From Chionis minor (Eukaryota; Chordata; Aves; Charadriiformes; Chionididae): a stretch of DNA of 64,000 nt. The notes beneath the pieces were generated by a model. The model saw only the letters and a list, made by a program, of their open reading frames with translations, had not been told where the DNA came from and searched no databases. The DNA is taken from assembly GCA_013398295.1 (NCBI GenBank), contig VZSF01004752.1, positions 266,384 through 330,383 of the forward strand. The letters run 5' to 3'. Both the position numbers and the translations under genes were made by a program. Shown piece after piece: positions 38,001-48,700 of the stretch (within the stretch, counting starts at the first letter, position 1; each line of letters begins with the position of its first letter).

Positions 38001-40470
38001 GGCACTTTCTTATTCATACTTATTTTGGGGAGCCGTCCTTGGGCTGACCTGTCCCCCAGGTGCAGGAGCTCAGCACCAGGCCAAGGGAGCAAGCTAGACA
38101 TCAAGTAGCATCCGTGACTGGGGGGAGTCCAGTGTCCCCCTCATTCCCTGGCTCTCTTTTAGTTATTGGCACACACCACCCCAGACCCACCTCCCTGCTC
38201 TTGCTGCTGAGAGGCACTTACCTACACACATCTTTGGGGCAGTTTAACTAAAGGTGTCAATTTAAACCAGTATAGGCCAATGAGTAGAAATGTGGATGTT
38301 CAATAAACAGTTAAAGACTTAAGCCTAGTTTATTTCTGCTTGGCTAAGTTGATTAGAAATTGATTTAATATAAAAGAAAATGAGTTGCTTTTAAATTGTA
38401 ATATCTACATAGCCAATACATTCCTGTAAGAAAACCAGTAACAGGTTGTACATTGACAAAGCTGTCATGGAAATGGAAATCAGGTTTCCAAATAATTTAG
38501 ATTTTAGTTTCTTTTACTTATTCTTAAGTATCAACTATTAGTAGCATCTACTGTCTCGACAAAACTAAGTGGATCAAAATCCTGTCTCATTTTGCAAATT
38601 CTATGCCCAAATATAATTCAACATACATATTTTTTTTTCCTTTCTGATTTAAATTAGCACCTATATACAGCTCAAGGAGCCCCGCAGAATTTTAAACAGG
38701 CGGTATTAAAATAAATAAATCTGTGAGATAATTCATTCTGCAATGTTCACATCTGAGATTGCTCATTTTCTTCGAGACAGTCTGTAATTTTACTGTAACT
38801 TAATCATGACCTAGACTGTAGTATGATTTCTTAACACATTGCTACAGGCGAGTTGTCCTATCCACACTCCCAATGAAGAGAAAAACCTTACTAAAATACC
38901 AACAATCTGAAGCAGATACGCCCACTCAGTCAGAACTGGCCAGGACCTAGGAGATGGACACAGAAGGTACAGACAGAAATTGCAAAGCTAAGAAGCTGTG
39001 GTAGTGATGGCTTTAACAAACTTTATCCTGGGGCAGAAACACTGCAAGTGCATTGATTTTAATTGCCTAGAACTACACGGAGGAGTTTTATTAATAACTC
39101 CTCCCAGCTTGTCAGGTATAATAGGAAAACCCTAATAAATGCTTCCCAGCTGTGAATTTGCCATTCTGCTATCCCAAATTCCTTGCCAGTAGAGAAAATT
39201 GTTTTCCACTTCTCCCCTCAAAGCCATCACCTACTCTTGATACCCTGGAGCCCTGCTCAGTGCTTGAACCGCCTTTCTTCATAGACAAGCAAGCAAACAA
39301 AAAGAAGCAAGCTACTCCCAAATGTCCCTCTTAAGCATGGCTCCAGAACTTTACAAAGTCATTTTCTTTCAAATTATCAGTCATTAAAAAATGGCTGTCA
39401 AGGGTTATCCTGATTAGCCAGCTGCACTGCAGAAGGCCTGCACTATCCCAGCCTGCTCCCAGCTGCCTGTTACCCAAGATAACATTATCAACATGGAAGT
39501 CCTAGCCAGACTTTCTGTGATTTGCAATGTTATTCTCCATCTAGTGTTTATCTACGCAGAGGACGACTGGGAGGTCTTGGAAGCCTTTTTCCCCAGCAAG
39601 TCTTCTCAGATCATTTATTTGTCCAAATTCAAATCCCTAGGCAGTAGCTTGGTGTGACTTTTTTCCTTGGTGCGTAAGATACAATTTTAGAGAGGAAGCT
39701 AGGGTACATATGCCTTCTCCTCTCCTTGCTCACCCCAATTCTGTAGTCTTGGAAAGCTCATATCTTTGTTGTCCTACCCACTAAGTTTTCTTTCACATTT
39801 GTTAGAGCTTCCCTGTAAAATCTAGCACCTTCTACCTCCTTTTTGCTACGTTCTCTGCCCTGTGTTTCATCCCTACTACCTGCTCGTTCCAGCTCTCCTA
39901 TCAGCTGTGAATCCTCTGTCATCAATAATCCACTACTTTAACTGGCTTAGAGTTTCCTTCTCTCTCTCTGTCTCGGTCAGATGCCAGATTAGACCCAGCA
40001 GAAGCCTGCTACTATCCCTGTTGTATGTACTAATCTTCTTACAAGTATGGTCTGCTCTGTATTTAACCTCTTCTCCCTGCATAGCCAGGTGATACTGAGA
40101 CCTCCAGAAACATCATTTGCCTTTGCACGTTAATGAGTGAAGCACCCACTAGTAACACAACTGCAATTTTATATAATAGCTTTAGCTGAAATTGCTGAAG
40201 CCGCTAATCCCAGGTGCATAGTTCAGACTTTTCTTCTCTTGACAGGCATTGATGTTGTGGGGATTTGAGTTATATGGTATTGTGAAGCCAAAATTCATCA
40301 GGTGAGCAATTCCTTTGGAATCAGTTGGTTACGCTGCTTGACCGGGGCAGTAAGATTTGCCTCTGAGTCTGTGCCGCAGAGCTGTCTACATCTGTGTTAG
40401 AGAGTGAGATAAATCTATGATTTTGGATTTTCGTCCCCACGTGGATTACACTGTACATCTGGGGATGTGC
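35081..40470. other. Non-coding DNA, no gene recognised
   Basis: About 5.4 kb without a recognisable exon or clear transposon. Composition is mixed, with an AT-rich block at about 38260-38900. Frames on both strands overlap at 35494-35905 and 37135-37697 and show no domain. Confidence 0.55.
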
Positions 40471-40590
40471 CTAGTTGGTAAAAGGACAAGACCAGAAGCT
40501 GGGAGTCCTATCTTCTATTTCTGGCTCAGTCCCAATTCGCTGCGTGACTGTGAGCAAATCACTTAAGCTGTCTCTGGGATAATAATCAAC
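40471..40590 (+). mobile_element. MIR/CORE-SINE-like remnant, best preserved copy
   Basis: The order of segments matches MIR along its length: CCTAGTTGGTAAAAGGAC (A-box side of the tRNA-like head), AGCTGGGAGTCCTATCTTCT and ATTTCTGGCTC (B-box side), then the core CGCTGCGTGACTGTGAGCAA and ATCACTTAAGCTGTCTCTGG, and finally GATAATAAT. The interval of the consensus between CTCTGG and GATAATAAT appears deleted. Weak similarity may extend to about 40630. MIR-type SINEs have been inactive since early amniote or mammalian evolution, so this would be a fossil. No poly(A) tail or target duplication can be seen. Confidence 0.8.
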
Positions 40591-40630
40591 ACAGCAATTC
40601 CAGGAAGCTTAATTTTTAAAGTGTCAACTC

Positions 40631-42060
40631 ATATATTTTCTCCGATGTGCCTCAGGAGATGTCCCCTTCCCTTCATTGGGAGCAGGAGCAGGGCCTTAGT
40701 ACTGACAGCAAGATTTGCAACCCCTGACCCCCTCTCCCCGAGTCTGCCATAACTATTTCATACAAAATGCTTAATAATAATGCCAGAAATGCTGTCCCGG
40801 AGCTCTGAAAGCCTCTTATCATCTCTGATTCCTAAAGTACAGTGTACAGAATCCTGTGTAATGGTTTTCTTTTCGCTACTTTCAGCATTAATTCTTCTTT
40901 CTTGTTATGCCAGCAGATGCATAAATCTGCTGCTGATGCTTTTTGGCTTCGGTCTCACTGATTGCATGACTTAATTATGGACCAAAAAAGTTGTATTTTG
41001 TTTTTTTCCAGTGTGCGTTTGGGTGCTTGAAATCCTAAACTTTCAGAAGTGCCTAGTGATGGGCTGTAGCTTTGTTGGGATAGGGGCAGAAGTCTACATG
41101 TTCTTTGTTTGGGAAGAGCTATAGACTGCATGTCTATCTTCTGAAAAGCCACTGTCTCAGAGAGGAAGCACAGGAAAGACTATCAGCTATGAACATCCAG
41201 CACGTAGGAGACTCCTTCCATATTTTCACAGAGTAAGACAAATTCAAAGCAAGATACATAACAGACTCTCCTCTCATAAGGACAGTATCTCCTTCTGGTT
41301 ACAGTGGCATCTGATCCTGGTGGCAACTATGATAAAGCTACTAATTTTGTGAGTAAATAGTATTAGGAAAGTATTTGGTGTGTTTCTCTTACCGCAGTTT
41401 AGCAGCTGGAGGCAAGTGAGGGAGTGAAAGTATGGGCCAGCATAGCTCTCTGCAGTTCACCGCAGTGACCCGCCGGAGCACTACCTGGAAGTTGCCCTTC
41501 CAAGCACCTGGAGCAAGACAGACATCAACAAAGCCAATGGAAAAGCGGTTGTTCAGACCTCATCGTGGTCTGAGTCAGATCCCTAGCTTCAACGATGAAG
41601 ACTTGTATTTATACAGTTTGCTACATCACAATATGGTGTCTCAAAATGTCTGCTACCACTCATTTTTAAAGCATATGTATAGTACATATAGTCTTGTCAC
41701 AGCTGACACCTTTTTTTTGATTTTGCTACATGAGAGTACTCTGTTGCTGGTGAATCAAGCTGTTTTCAGGACTGGTTTACTTCTGAATATTTTGGAGGAG
41801 GAAAGCAAAGTTAAAAGTCAACTATTTTTCAATGAACTATCCCCATCCTGATCTTTTGAGAAATTCTTCTATCAGAGACATTTTTAAAATAGTCATTATA
41901 AATGTGATGTAACTAGCCATTCTTCTGAAGTCTTGTAGAGTGTAAAAAAAATCTTTCTAGCTAAAAAACTTGGTGCAGGGAAGCATCCTGCATTAGGATA
42001 ACATATAGCACATGTCAAGTCCGTCAGATCCCAGCTCAAGGGCCGAAAAGATGCGGTGAT
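40631..42060. other. Non-coding DNA, no gene recognised
   Basis: AT-leaning sequence. The open frame at 41432-41851 (plus, about 139 codons) has no recognisable domain, and nothing around it supports an exon. No further repeat family was recognised. Confidence 0.5.
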
Positions 42061-42123
42061 TTATCACACACTGAGTTGGAATGAACGACAAGAGGTCATC
42101 AAGCCCATCTCCCTGCCCCCAGG
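42061..42123 (-). mobile_element. Old CR1 LINE 3' end fragment
   Basis: Read on the plus strand this has TCACACACTGAGTTGGAATG, then AAGAGGTCATCAAGCCCATC and TCCCTGCCCC. It corresponds to the reverse complement of a CR1 3' end (of the type GAGTTGGAAGGGACCTC, GTCATCAAGTCCAACCCCCTGC). It is strongly diverged, and the octamer tail is reduced to a trace at the left edge. Sequence to the right cannot be aligned by eye. It is probably an old subfamily member. Confidence 0.6.
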
Positions 42124-42454
42124 CAGTCCCAGTGACACCTCTGTCGCTCCCGCCAGAACCAGGTCGAGCCTGTTGGTCCAGACTCCAATATGCTCCTCTG
42201 CCGGAGTCATGCCTCGTGGGCAACTCGTTCCCCTTCTCCTAATAGAGGTGTGCAGGACTCTGATGTCTGCAAAGGCATCAGCTTTAGCTATAGGAAGAAT
42301 TACAGTTTCAACCGTTATGAAAAGGGAAGGGAAAATACCACGGGTTGTCAGGGTGCTAAATAATTTAGGCACGCACTCCCCTCTCCTTGCACAGCAGTAC
42401 TGCGAGCAGCAGCGAGGATAACGTGCGCGTTGCAGAAAGAGAAGAGGCGCGCTA

Positions 42455-42543
42455 GGCCAAATTCCGTCCTCAGAGGCATACGCGCACAATTTCCAGTGAC
42501 ATCCGTGGGAATTGGGCGTGTGGATTGAGGGCACAATCTGGCC
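42455..42543. repeat. 89-bp imperfect palindrome, old MITE-like repeat
   Basis: The left arm starts GGCCAAATTCCGTCCTCAG. The reverse complement of the right arm starts GGCCAGATTGTGCCCTCAA. The arms stay alignable for about 38-41 bases, with small gaps (GCATACGCGCACAATTTCCA against TCCACACGCCCAATTCCCA), and a few bases remain at the centre. The structure is directly visible. From memory, the arm sequence GGCCAAATTCTGCCCTCAG is typical of an old palindromic repeat of birds and turtles. It is non-coding and probably a long-dead non-autonomous DNA element. Confidence 0.7.
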
Positions 42544-42759
42544 CTTTATTTTCAGCTGCTGTATGATGATCATGACATGCTAATTTCTAATTCCTTTAGC
42601 AAAAATAACACAGGAAGGCTTAAATATTAATGTTGCCAAATGTCAGAAACACCTCTGCAATATACTCTTGAGCAAATTCAGGAAAACAGATTTCAGGAAC
42701 CATGGCCATGCTCATTATTGGAACCTGACATCCCCAATCAGTTAAAACTCTCCTTATCT
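42544..42759. other. Non-coding DNA, no gene recognised
   Basis: Short interval between two old repeat fragments. Nothing is recognisable apart from AT-rich sequence. Confidence 0.5.
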
Positions 42760-42798
42760 TCATTGGGGTTTTGCCAAGCTAAGAACTGAATCAGGGCT
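42760..42798. repeat. Possible old palindromic repeat fragment (CTGAATCAGGGC type)
   Basis: The end of the segment, AAGAACTGAATCAGGGC, resembles the arm TTTGCTGAATCAGGGCC of the old repeat family also proposed at 56213-56368. Only one arm is visible and the match is short. Confidence 0.3.
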
Positions 42799-43889
42799 GC
42801 TGGATTCAGCTCCGTGGTAGCTGATTCGGACATCGGTCTCCTGGCAGCCATGGTCACAGCTTCTCACTTAGAGGGATGGATGCAAGGGCACAGATGTCAT
42901 TGGGGGTTTGCCGGATGATAAACATCCAAGTAGGTCCCCTGTCTCCTCAAAAAGCATGAGCAGAAGTCAACCAGATGCAAACCGATAGGTAAGAAGAAAA
43001 GCACAGGAGGAGATTGACTAGAGGAAGGAGAGAAGTGGGAGATGAACCCTTTGCCAGCCCCCAGCACCACGCGTCTCACATTCGCAGGGAGATAAGGGAG
43101 GTCCTGGAGCTGGCTGAGAGGAAAGGTGACAACCTCCAGAGCTGCAAGCCTGCCATGTGGGCCTGCCTTTGGCCAGTAACCGGCCGTGGGTCAGGGCCTC
43201 CACACCTGCATCCTATCCATGTCGGCATGGCGGGTGGGAGTGGAATCCTTCCTGAGGAGCCATTTGGCAGCCTGTGCTAAACGAGCTGCATTTCCACCCC
43301 AGCTGCAGGTGGACACTCGGGGCGGTGGGAGGGGAGAGGGGGGAAGTGATGAGCCCAAGCCTGGCACGTTTCTGCAAGGAGTTACTCAGCCGGCACGAGC
43401 TCCCCATCACGGCATGGGATGGGAAGAAAGATGGCAAAAAAAGAAGCAGCTGCTTCTTCACGGAGGGGCCGAGGAGGGTTGCAGAGGTGTCCCCACCGCA
43501 CGGTAGCCCGGTGTCCATTTAACCTGCTGCTGGCAGGAAAGTTCTCCGTGGTCCTTGGCCCTCTTTGCTCCGGCTTTGGTATTGCTGCAGGAACGCTCCC
43601 CACTCCTCTGCCTTCCTCAGTCTTTGGCAGGCCCTCCGGTGGGGCTCGTGGGAGCCGGAGCTGTCAGGGAAGGCAGAATGGAATAAAAATGAAGAAATAA
43701 CTTAACTATAACTTAACTATATTGAAAGGGCTGCTGTAGAGGCAGAAAAACTCCGCAGAGCACGGCGGAGCCAGCTGCTTTGCGCATGGCGGAGAGGGGG
43801 GCAATAAACCAGCAGCCGCAAGGGAAGCACGTAGTGGGGGTGAAAAAGAGGGATAACCCGGAATAAACTGGGGCATCCAGCCCCGGCTT
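42799..43889. other. GC-rich non-coding DNA, no gene recognised
   Basis: GC-rich with overlapping frames on both strands (for example 43018-43518) that have no domain. It contains an imperfect 11-bp tandem duplication of AACTTAACTAT at about 43699-43720. It leads into the CpG-rich patch on its right. Confidence 0.5.
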
Positions 43890-44165
43890 CCGGGGGCTGC
43901 TCTGCGCCTCCCCAGTCCTGCCGGCGCGCTGCCCTTCGCCGGGGGACTCGGCGAGGCGGGGGGGGGGGGGGGGGCACAGCCGCCCGTGTCTCCCAGTGCC
44001 GGCACCGACCCCAGCGTGTCCTCATTTCGCTCCCAACGTTCCATTTCATGACGGCAGCCAGCCGCCGGCGGCAGAGGGTGTCCGGAGGCCAGCTGGGGTG
44101 GGCAGGAGCCCTCCGCCTCGGGCGCCGTGGCTGCGCGGGCACCCCGAGCCTGCCAGCGTCCTCCA
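43890..44165. promoter_or_regulatory. CpG-rich patch with 17-G run (candidate CpG island)
   Basis: About 275 bp are rich in CpG (GGCGCGC, GCCGCCGGCGGC, GGGCGCCG and similar). An uninterrupted run of 17 G lies at 43958-43974. A TATAAATA word lies about 50 bp beyond the right edge (44214-44221), which could serve a plus-strand start near 44245. Frames on the minus strand (43706-44184) are Pro/Ala/Arg-rich with no domain. A promoter is possible but not shown, and the TATA word may be chance in AT-rich flanking DNA. Confidence 0.4.
43958..43974 (+). repeat. 17-base poly(G) run
   Basis: Uninterrupted G homopolymer inside the CpG-rich patch. Such runs can form G-quadruplexes and are prone to length error in sequencing, so the count is uncertain. 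Confidence 0.85.
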
Positions 44166-45004
44166 GAAACGCACAGCCTGTCACAACTCGTTGCTTAATG
44201 CTAAACTACCCGTTATAAATAAACATGGTCCTAATAATAGTTTGCCTGACCTGACTCACTGTAGGAAACAGCCTCGGAAATAAAAGAGGATGACTTTCAA
44301 AGGCAAGAGTTATAATTTTACGTAAATAAAAAATGAAAAGGGCAGCGCAGGACAGGCTAGGGGAAAATCGTATCGCAGGGAGTTGAAGTTGCAATCCCAG
44401 GGTGTTAATGGGCTCGCCTGGCTGCTAAATCTGATGCTGTCTCCCCCTGTAAGTTCTCTGGAGTTTGACGGATGGATGTGGAGAAATATTACTCGAATTG
44501 TCAGATAACTGTTAGTCACCCAGATTAAAAACAAATTCCATTGACGTTGTGTCATACCTTGGGAGCCCAAAACAGATATTGATGTTTTCATCTTGTTGCA
44601 GGGAGGAGGGAGATGGGAGTGGGTATAGTAAGAAATCAAAATCGCCCAGATAGAGCAAGTCTTTCAGCTTTGTTTGAAAAATGACACCACAGTGCAGTGC
44701 ACCAAGCTGAGGATGAGAGATAACGCAATCTGGCCTCTCTCTCTCTCAAATGAAGGGGAGACAAAGACAGCATAATCATAAAAACCCAAAACTTCTAAAG
44801 CCTGTGCAGAATTGTAAGCACAAGTGCAGGAACCAGATCCACTCAGTGGATGCCACAAGATCCACCCTTCGAACCACCCTGGCACCAGTGGGATGTGCGC
44901 GGGGTTCAGCCCCCCATGTGCAGGGGCTGACAAGGTGTTTTTGCTCACCCCTGGCAGATGAAGCAATGCCTGTGCGCTGGCACGTGGAGCAGGAGAAGCA
45001 GGAG
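44166..45004. other. Non-coding DNA, no gene recognised
   Basis: It contains the TATAAATA word at 44214-44221 and a short (CT)n at about 44733-44748. The long plus-strand frame beginning at 44750 runs into the CR1 fragment on the right, which supplies its end. Confidence 0.5.
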
Positions 45005-45383
45005 GGATTTGGACTTGCTCAATCTGCAGGAGCAACAGTTTCAAGGGGACCTAACAGGTTGCCAGCATCTATGAGGGGCCATGAAGAAGACGGAGCCAGG
45101 CTCTTCACAGTGTTGCATGGCAGGAGGGTGAGAAACAAGAGACATAAGTTGAAAAAAAGAGAGGTTCTGACTGGACAAAAGGAGAAGATTTTGCCCATGA
45201 GGACAGCCAGGCAGCAGAACTAGTTGCTCCAAGAGGCTGTGCTGTCTCCTTGCTTGGAGGTTTTCAAAACAAAGCCTTGAGCAGCCTGGTCTGATCTCAG
45301 GGCTGGACCTGCTTTGAGCAGAAGGTTGGACCAGAGGCCTCCTGAGGTCCCTTCCAAACTGAATTGTCCTATTATTCCGATGA
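45005..45383 (+). mobile_element. CR1 LINE 3' fragment, older subfamily
   Basis: Sense-strand CR1 remnant of about 380 bp. Translated traces of the ORF2 C-terminus are visible (GARLFTVLHGRRVRNKRHKL corresponds to the usual DGARLFSV with RGNGHKL). The 3' UTR reads GCAGCCTGGTCTGATCTCAG, GACCTGCTTTGAGCAGAAGG, TTGGACCAGAGGCCTCCTGA and GGTCCCTTCCAAACTGAATT. The terminal octamers are decayed to TTATTCCGATG-like sequence. The TTTGAGCAGAAGGTTGGAC wording differs from the three younger copies, pointing to a different, older CR1 subfamily. Stops and frame breaks make it non-coding. Confidence 0.88.
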
Positions 45384-45414
45384 TAAATTCACAAGCTGTT
45401 TCTGCTCTGTTCAC

Positions 45415-45455
45415 CTCCGTGGTAATGCTGATTTATATCCGCTGAGGATCTGGTC
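45415..45455. repeat. Fragment of an old palindromic amniote repeat (GCTGAGGATCTGG type)
   Basis: TGCTGATTTATATCC followed by GCTGAGGATCTGG matches, with changes, the recalled arm CGATTTACACCAGCTGAGGA plus TCTGG. It shares the GATTTA core with the fragments at 2794-2838 and 23251-23292. Only one arm is visible. Confidence 0.5.
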
Positions 45456-45720
45456 TTAAGTTTGTAGCCAACTGTCCCAGAATCAACAATAAAATGGGGT
45501 TGTGTTTTGCATGCATAGTAATTCATTCAGGTGACTTGAAAGTGTCGTGAAAGGTCTCTTTATGGTATATTTCTAGCAGTGACAAACCAATACAATATAC
45601 TGTATGCCTCTTGAAGCGACAGAGATTTGAAAGGATCTTGCCTTTGGTCAGTGTTATGTCTACATACTAACATTCTGGGAGAGGGACTAAACCTTTCTTG
45701 AATGTGGCAGTCAAAATTGC

Positions 45721-45790
45721 ACATACATGTAGATGTGTGTATGTGTGATATATCCATGTGTGGTGTACATAGATTGTGTATGTAGATACA
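45721..45790 (+). repeat. Decayed TG/TA-rich simple repeat
   Basis: Short blocks of GTGTGTATGTGTG and ATATAT are interspersed with TACAT/TGTAGAT words over 70 bp. It looks like an eroded dinucleotide microsatellite. Confidence 0.6.
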
Positions 45791-48700
45791 AATAACAGAA
45801 ATATAAATGCACTTTTTACACAGCCTATAAAATTGGTTATACTGACATTATTGACTTTGCAAAATCAAGCACTCAAAAATTAGATAATGCCTCGTCAATC
45901 TCAGTATGTCTCCCTTAAAAGTGATATGACAAAGTTGTGTACTAAAAGTCATGGGGTTATACCAAATATGATGCAGTGATACAAATGTCCGTGTACATTT
46001 TCTGGTTTTTTCCCCCATAAATCACAAGGTGTCTCAGCAGGCACCATTTGCTCAGTTAAACAGAAGCTATTCTGAACCCTTATTTTCTTCTTGTTTTGTA
46101 GGCAGCTCCTTTTCTTACTCAGTAATATTTTTTTTCAAACTCTGTTTTGAAATTTGGAATGCTAATTTGTGATACTCTGTGATAATCTTCACATAGTGTC
46201 TCTAGCGCTAGTAAATTAATATGCACAGTATCCTACTGAAGTAGTCACAGACACAAGACACACCAACAAACACACAGGTAACAGTGGCGAGCAACTAATT
46301 TGAGGGGGGCTCAGTTTCTTTAGCACAGCCCCATGACTTTGGTGCCACCAGATGACGTTCGTGCTCAGCATGGGTCAGACTTCAGAGTCCCAAGTCAGGG
46401 ACTCAGTGACTGCCCATAGGAAAATTGTTCGACTTTCCTGGCTTTCAGCAGGGTCTCCGAGGAAGCAGGGACAGAATACCTGTCCCAGGCAGTCTGTGGA
46501 GGTTTCACTGACAGCCTTCTTCACTGTATACCCTTCAAAAAACAAGAGGGAGGTGATGTCCTGTACACCACTGACTCATTCCTGGAGTGGATAAATGTGA
46601 GCTGATTAGTGGCTGATCACATAATTAAAAACTTTATTGCCACATATACTTACAAAGACTCCAAATTAAGTTTGCACAGGGGCCCTTAGTTCTGGTACTA
46701 ACTTTTGGTTGCTTGACACAGAATCTTACTAATATCCTTTCTGTACAGGGTGTGTAGGTGTGTGCTTTTAATTTCCTAAGTTTATAAAAAAGTCAAAAGA
46801 GGAAGACTGAAATTCCATCCTGGGACATCATATTGATTACAACATGGTTTGTTGCCGCAGTTTGAACCAATACCCCACACAGACACTCATCATTTGAGAT
46901 GGTAGAGAACAAGATAGCAGGAGTGACCTGTCATCTAAACCAGGCCCTCGTTCACAGATTCACTATATGCTCGGGGAAAGAATGACTTCTTGTTATCCAG
47001 TTACCTGAAATCACACTTAACTCAAACCAGGTTAAGCTAAAAGTCAAATACAGTCATTTGTTCATCCCATCTGAAACAGGCAACACAGTGACAGAGGTAT
47101 ATAGATGGATGAAATGAAATAGGAAGGTACGTGGCTGTATTTGGGTAGGTGTCCCTCAGCCACCAGACCTGGCAAGTTCAGCCATGGCTCCAGGTGTTGT
47201 GCATGGCACCACGGGGTCCGTCTGCAGGGAGGCCCCCAAAGGATCTCGCTCAGCGGGCAGAGCTTCTCTGGGGCAACTCCACCAGAGAGCAGCTCCAAGC
47301 ACCTTCTTTCCCCATTTTCACCTCAGATCACCCCTCCCTCACCATCAGCTCTCCTCTTTCTCACAATCACATTAGCTTTTGCATTCAGGCTTCGCTTTGA
47401 GCTCTTCCAGGGGTCCAGACAGGTTTCCTCTGTCGTCCTGAAGCTCATGCTGCTCCTTCCTTTACCAGGAGGCATTCTGGCCACTCTCTTCAGTAAAATA
47501 GCAGGGTTTCTTCCCCTTCTTAAATATAGAAATGCCTCTCTGTTACATGAGAAGCACCTCCTGCATTTAATGGGCTAGTGAACAGCTCTGCTTCAGCAGA
47601 GTCCCCCTCCCTGGCTGGCTACTTGGCATTCCCCTGGCCCTTATATCCTATAGCGCTGCACCAGGAGCACACCACACAAACCTCTGAACCGGATAACTGC
47701 ATGCAGCTCTCGCCCAGCTCTTGCCTGAGATCAGGCACAAACAGTAGTTAATCTTGTTGGGATACTGACAGGCTTCTCCATGTTAGGCCGGGATGACTAC
47801 GGTGCGAGGCAGGGTTTGATTGTCTCGCTAGGCTCCGCCAGCACCGGGGAAGGGTGACAAGAATACACAAAGTCTCTCAGTTGAGAAGAGAACAGCAAAG
47901 GCTTTTCTTGAGGTGGAATTCAGGTGGCTGCCTCATGCTATCAAGCAGCCAAGAGACAGACAAAAACACAAAGGCTGGCAGGCGAGTCCAAAACAGAAAA
48001 ATACAGTAGGATTGAAAATAGAATAACTTGTTAAATAATTGAAGAGTTCTATTAAATTAGGTGGAAAAAATGTTGTAAACATTTATCTTTCATGTTACCA
48101 AAGACAATAGTTCTCGTTTTCTGTTAGGGCACAAGCCAAATATCAGTGGAAGCACTATAACGTACCGCGTACAACTTCAGCTACGATGCGAAACCCAACA
48201 AATTCAAAACTGTTATGCGACTCAAATGTGTGTACTTGAAATGCCTGCCTACACCATGACAACTGCTTTTTCAGGCTAAGTCTCTGCTTCCTTTTCGTCT
48301 TGGCTTCTTGTTGGAACCAGGCTGAAAATAAAAAGGCAGGCAGCCTACCTTGCCAGATAGCCTTAACTAATTAGGGCAGTGAACAGAGTAATTTTGCCTT
48401 GCTTTCTTCTCAGAGTGAATCTGCCGCATCCCCATAAAGGCTCTGTGTTGCTGAAACTAATCAGACCTCAAGAAGTTTGGCATCCATTAGTCCCTTTGAA
48501 GTCTCACAGAGACCCAGGCAATTATCATACAATAGATTTGGCAAGAGAAGTCACTCATGCACATCTGGTGCATGTCACGTATCTCATCTTTTTTACAGGA
48601 ACCCGCCTGAAACCTTCTACTCTGTAAATGAGCGTGAGTTTTCTGCCATCAACAGTATCAGGGAGATGTTTCTGTTTAAGCACGGAGTCATCACGCTTAA

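Noticed and set aside
41432..41851. Open frame of about 139 codons on the plus strand
   Set aside because: The translation matches no family I know, composition is ordinary for non-coding DNA and no exon boundaries are evident.
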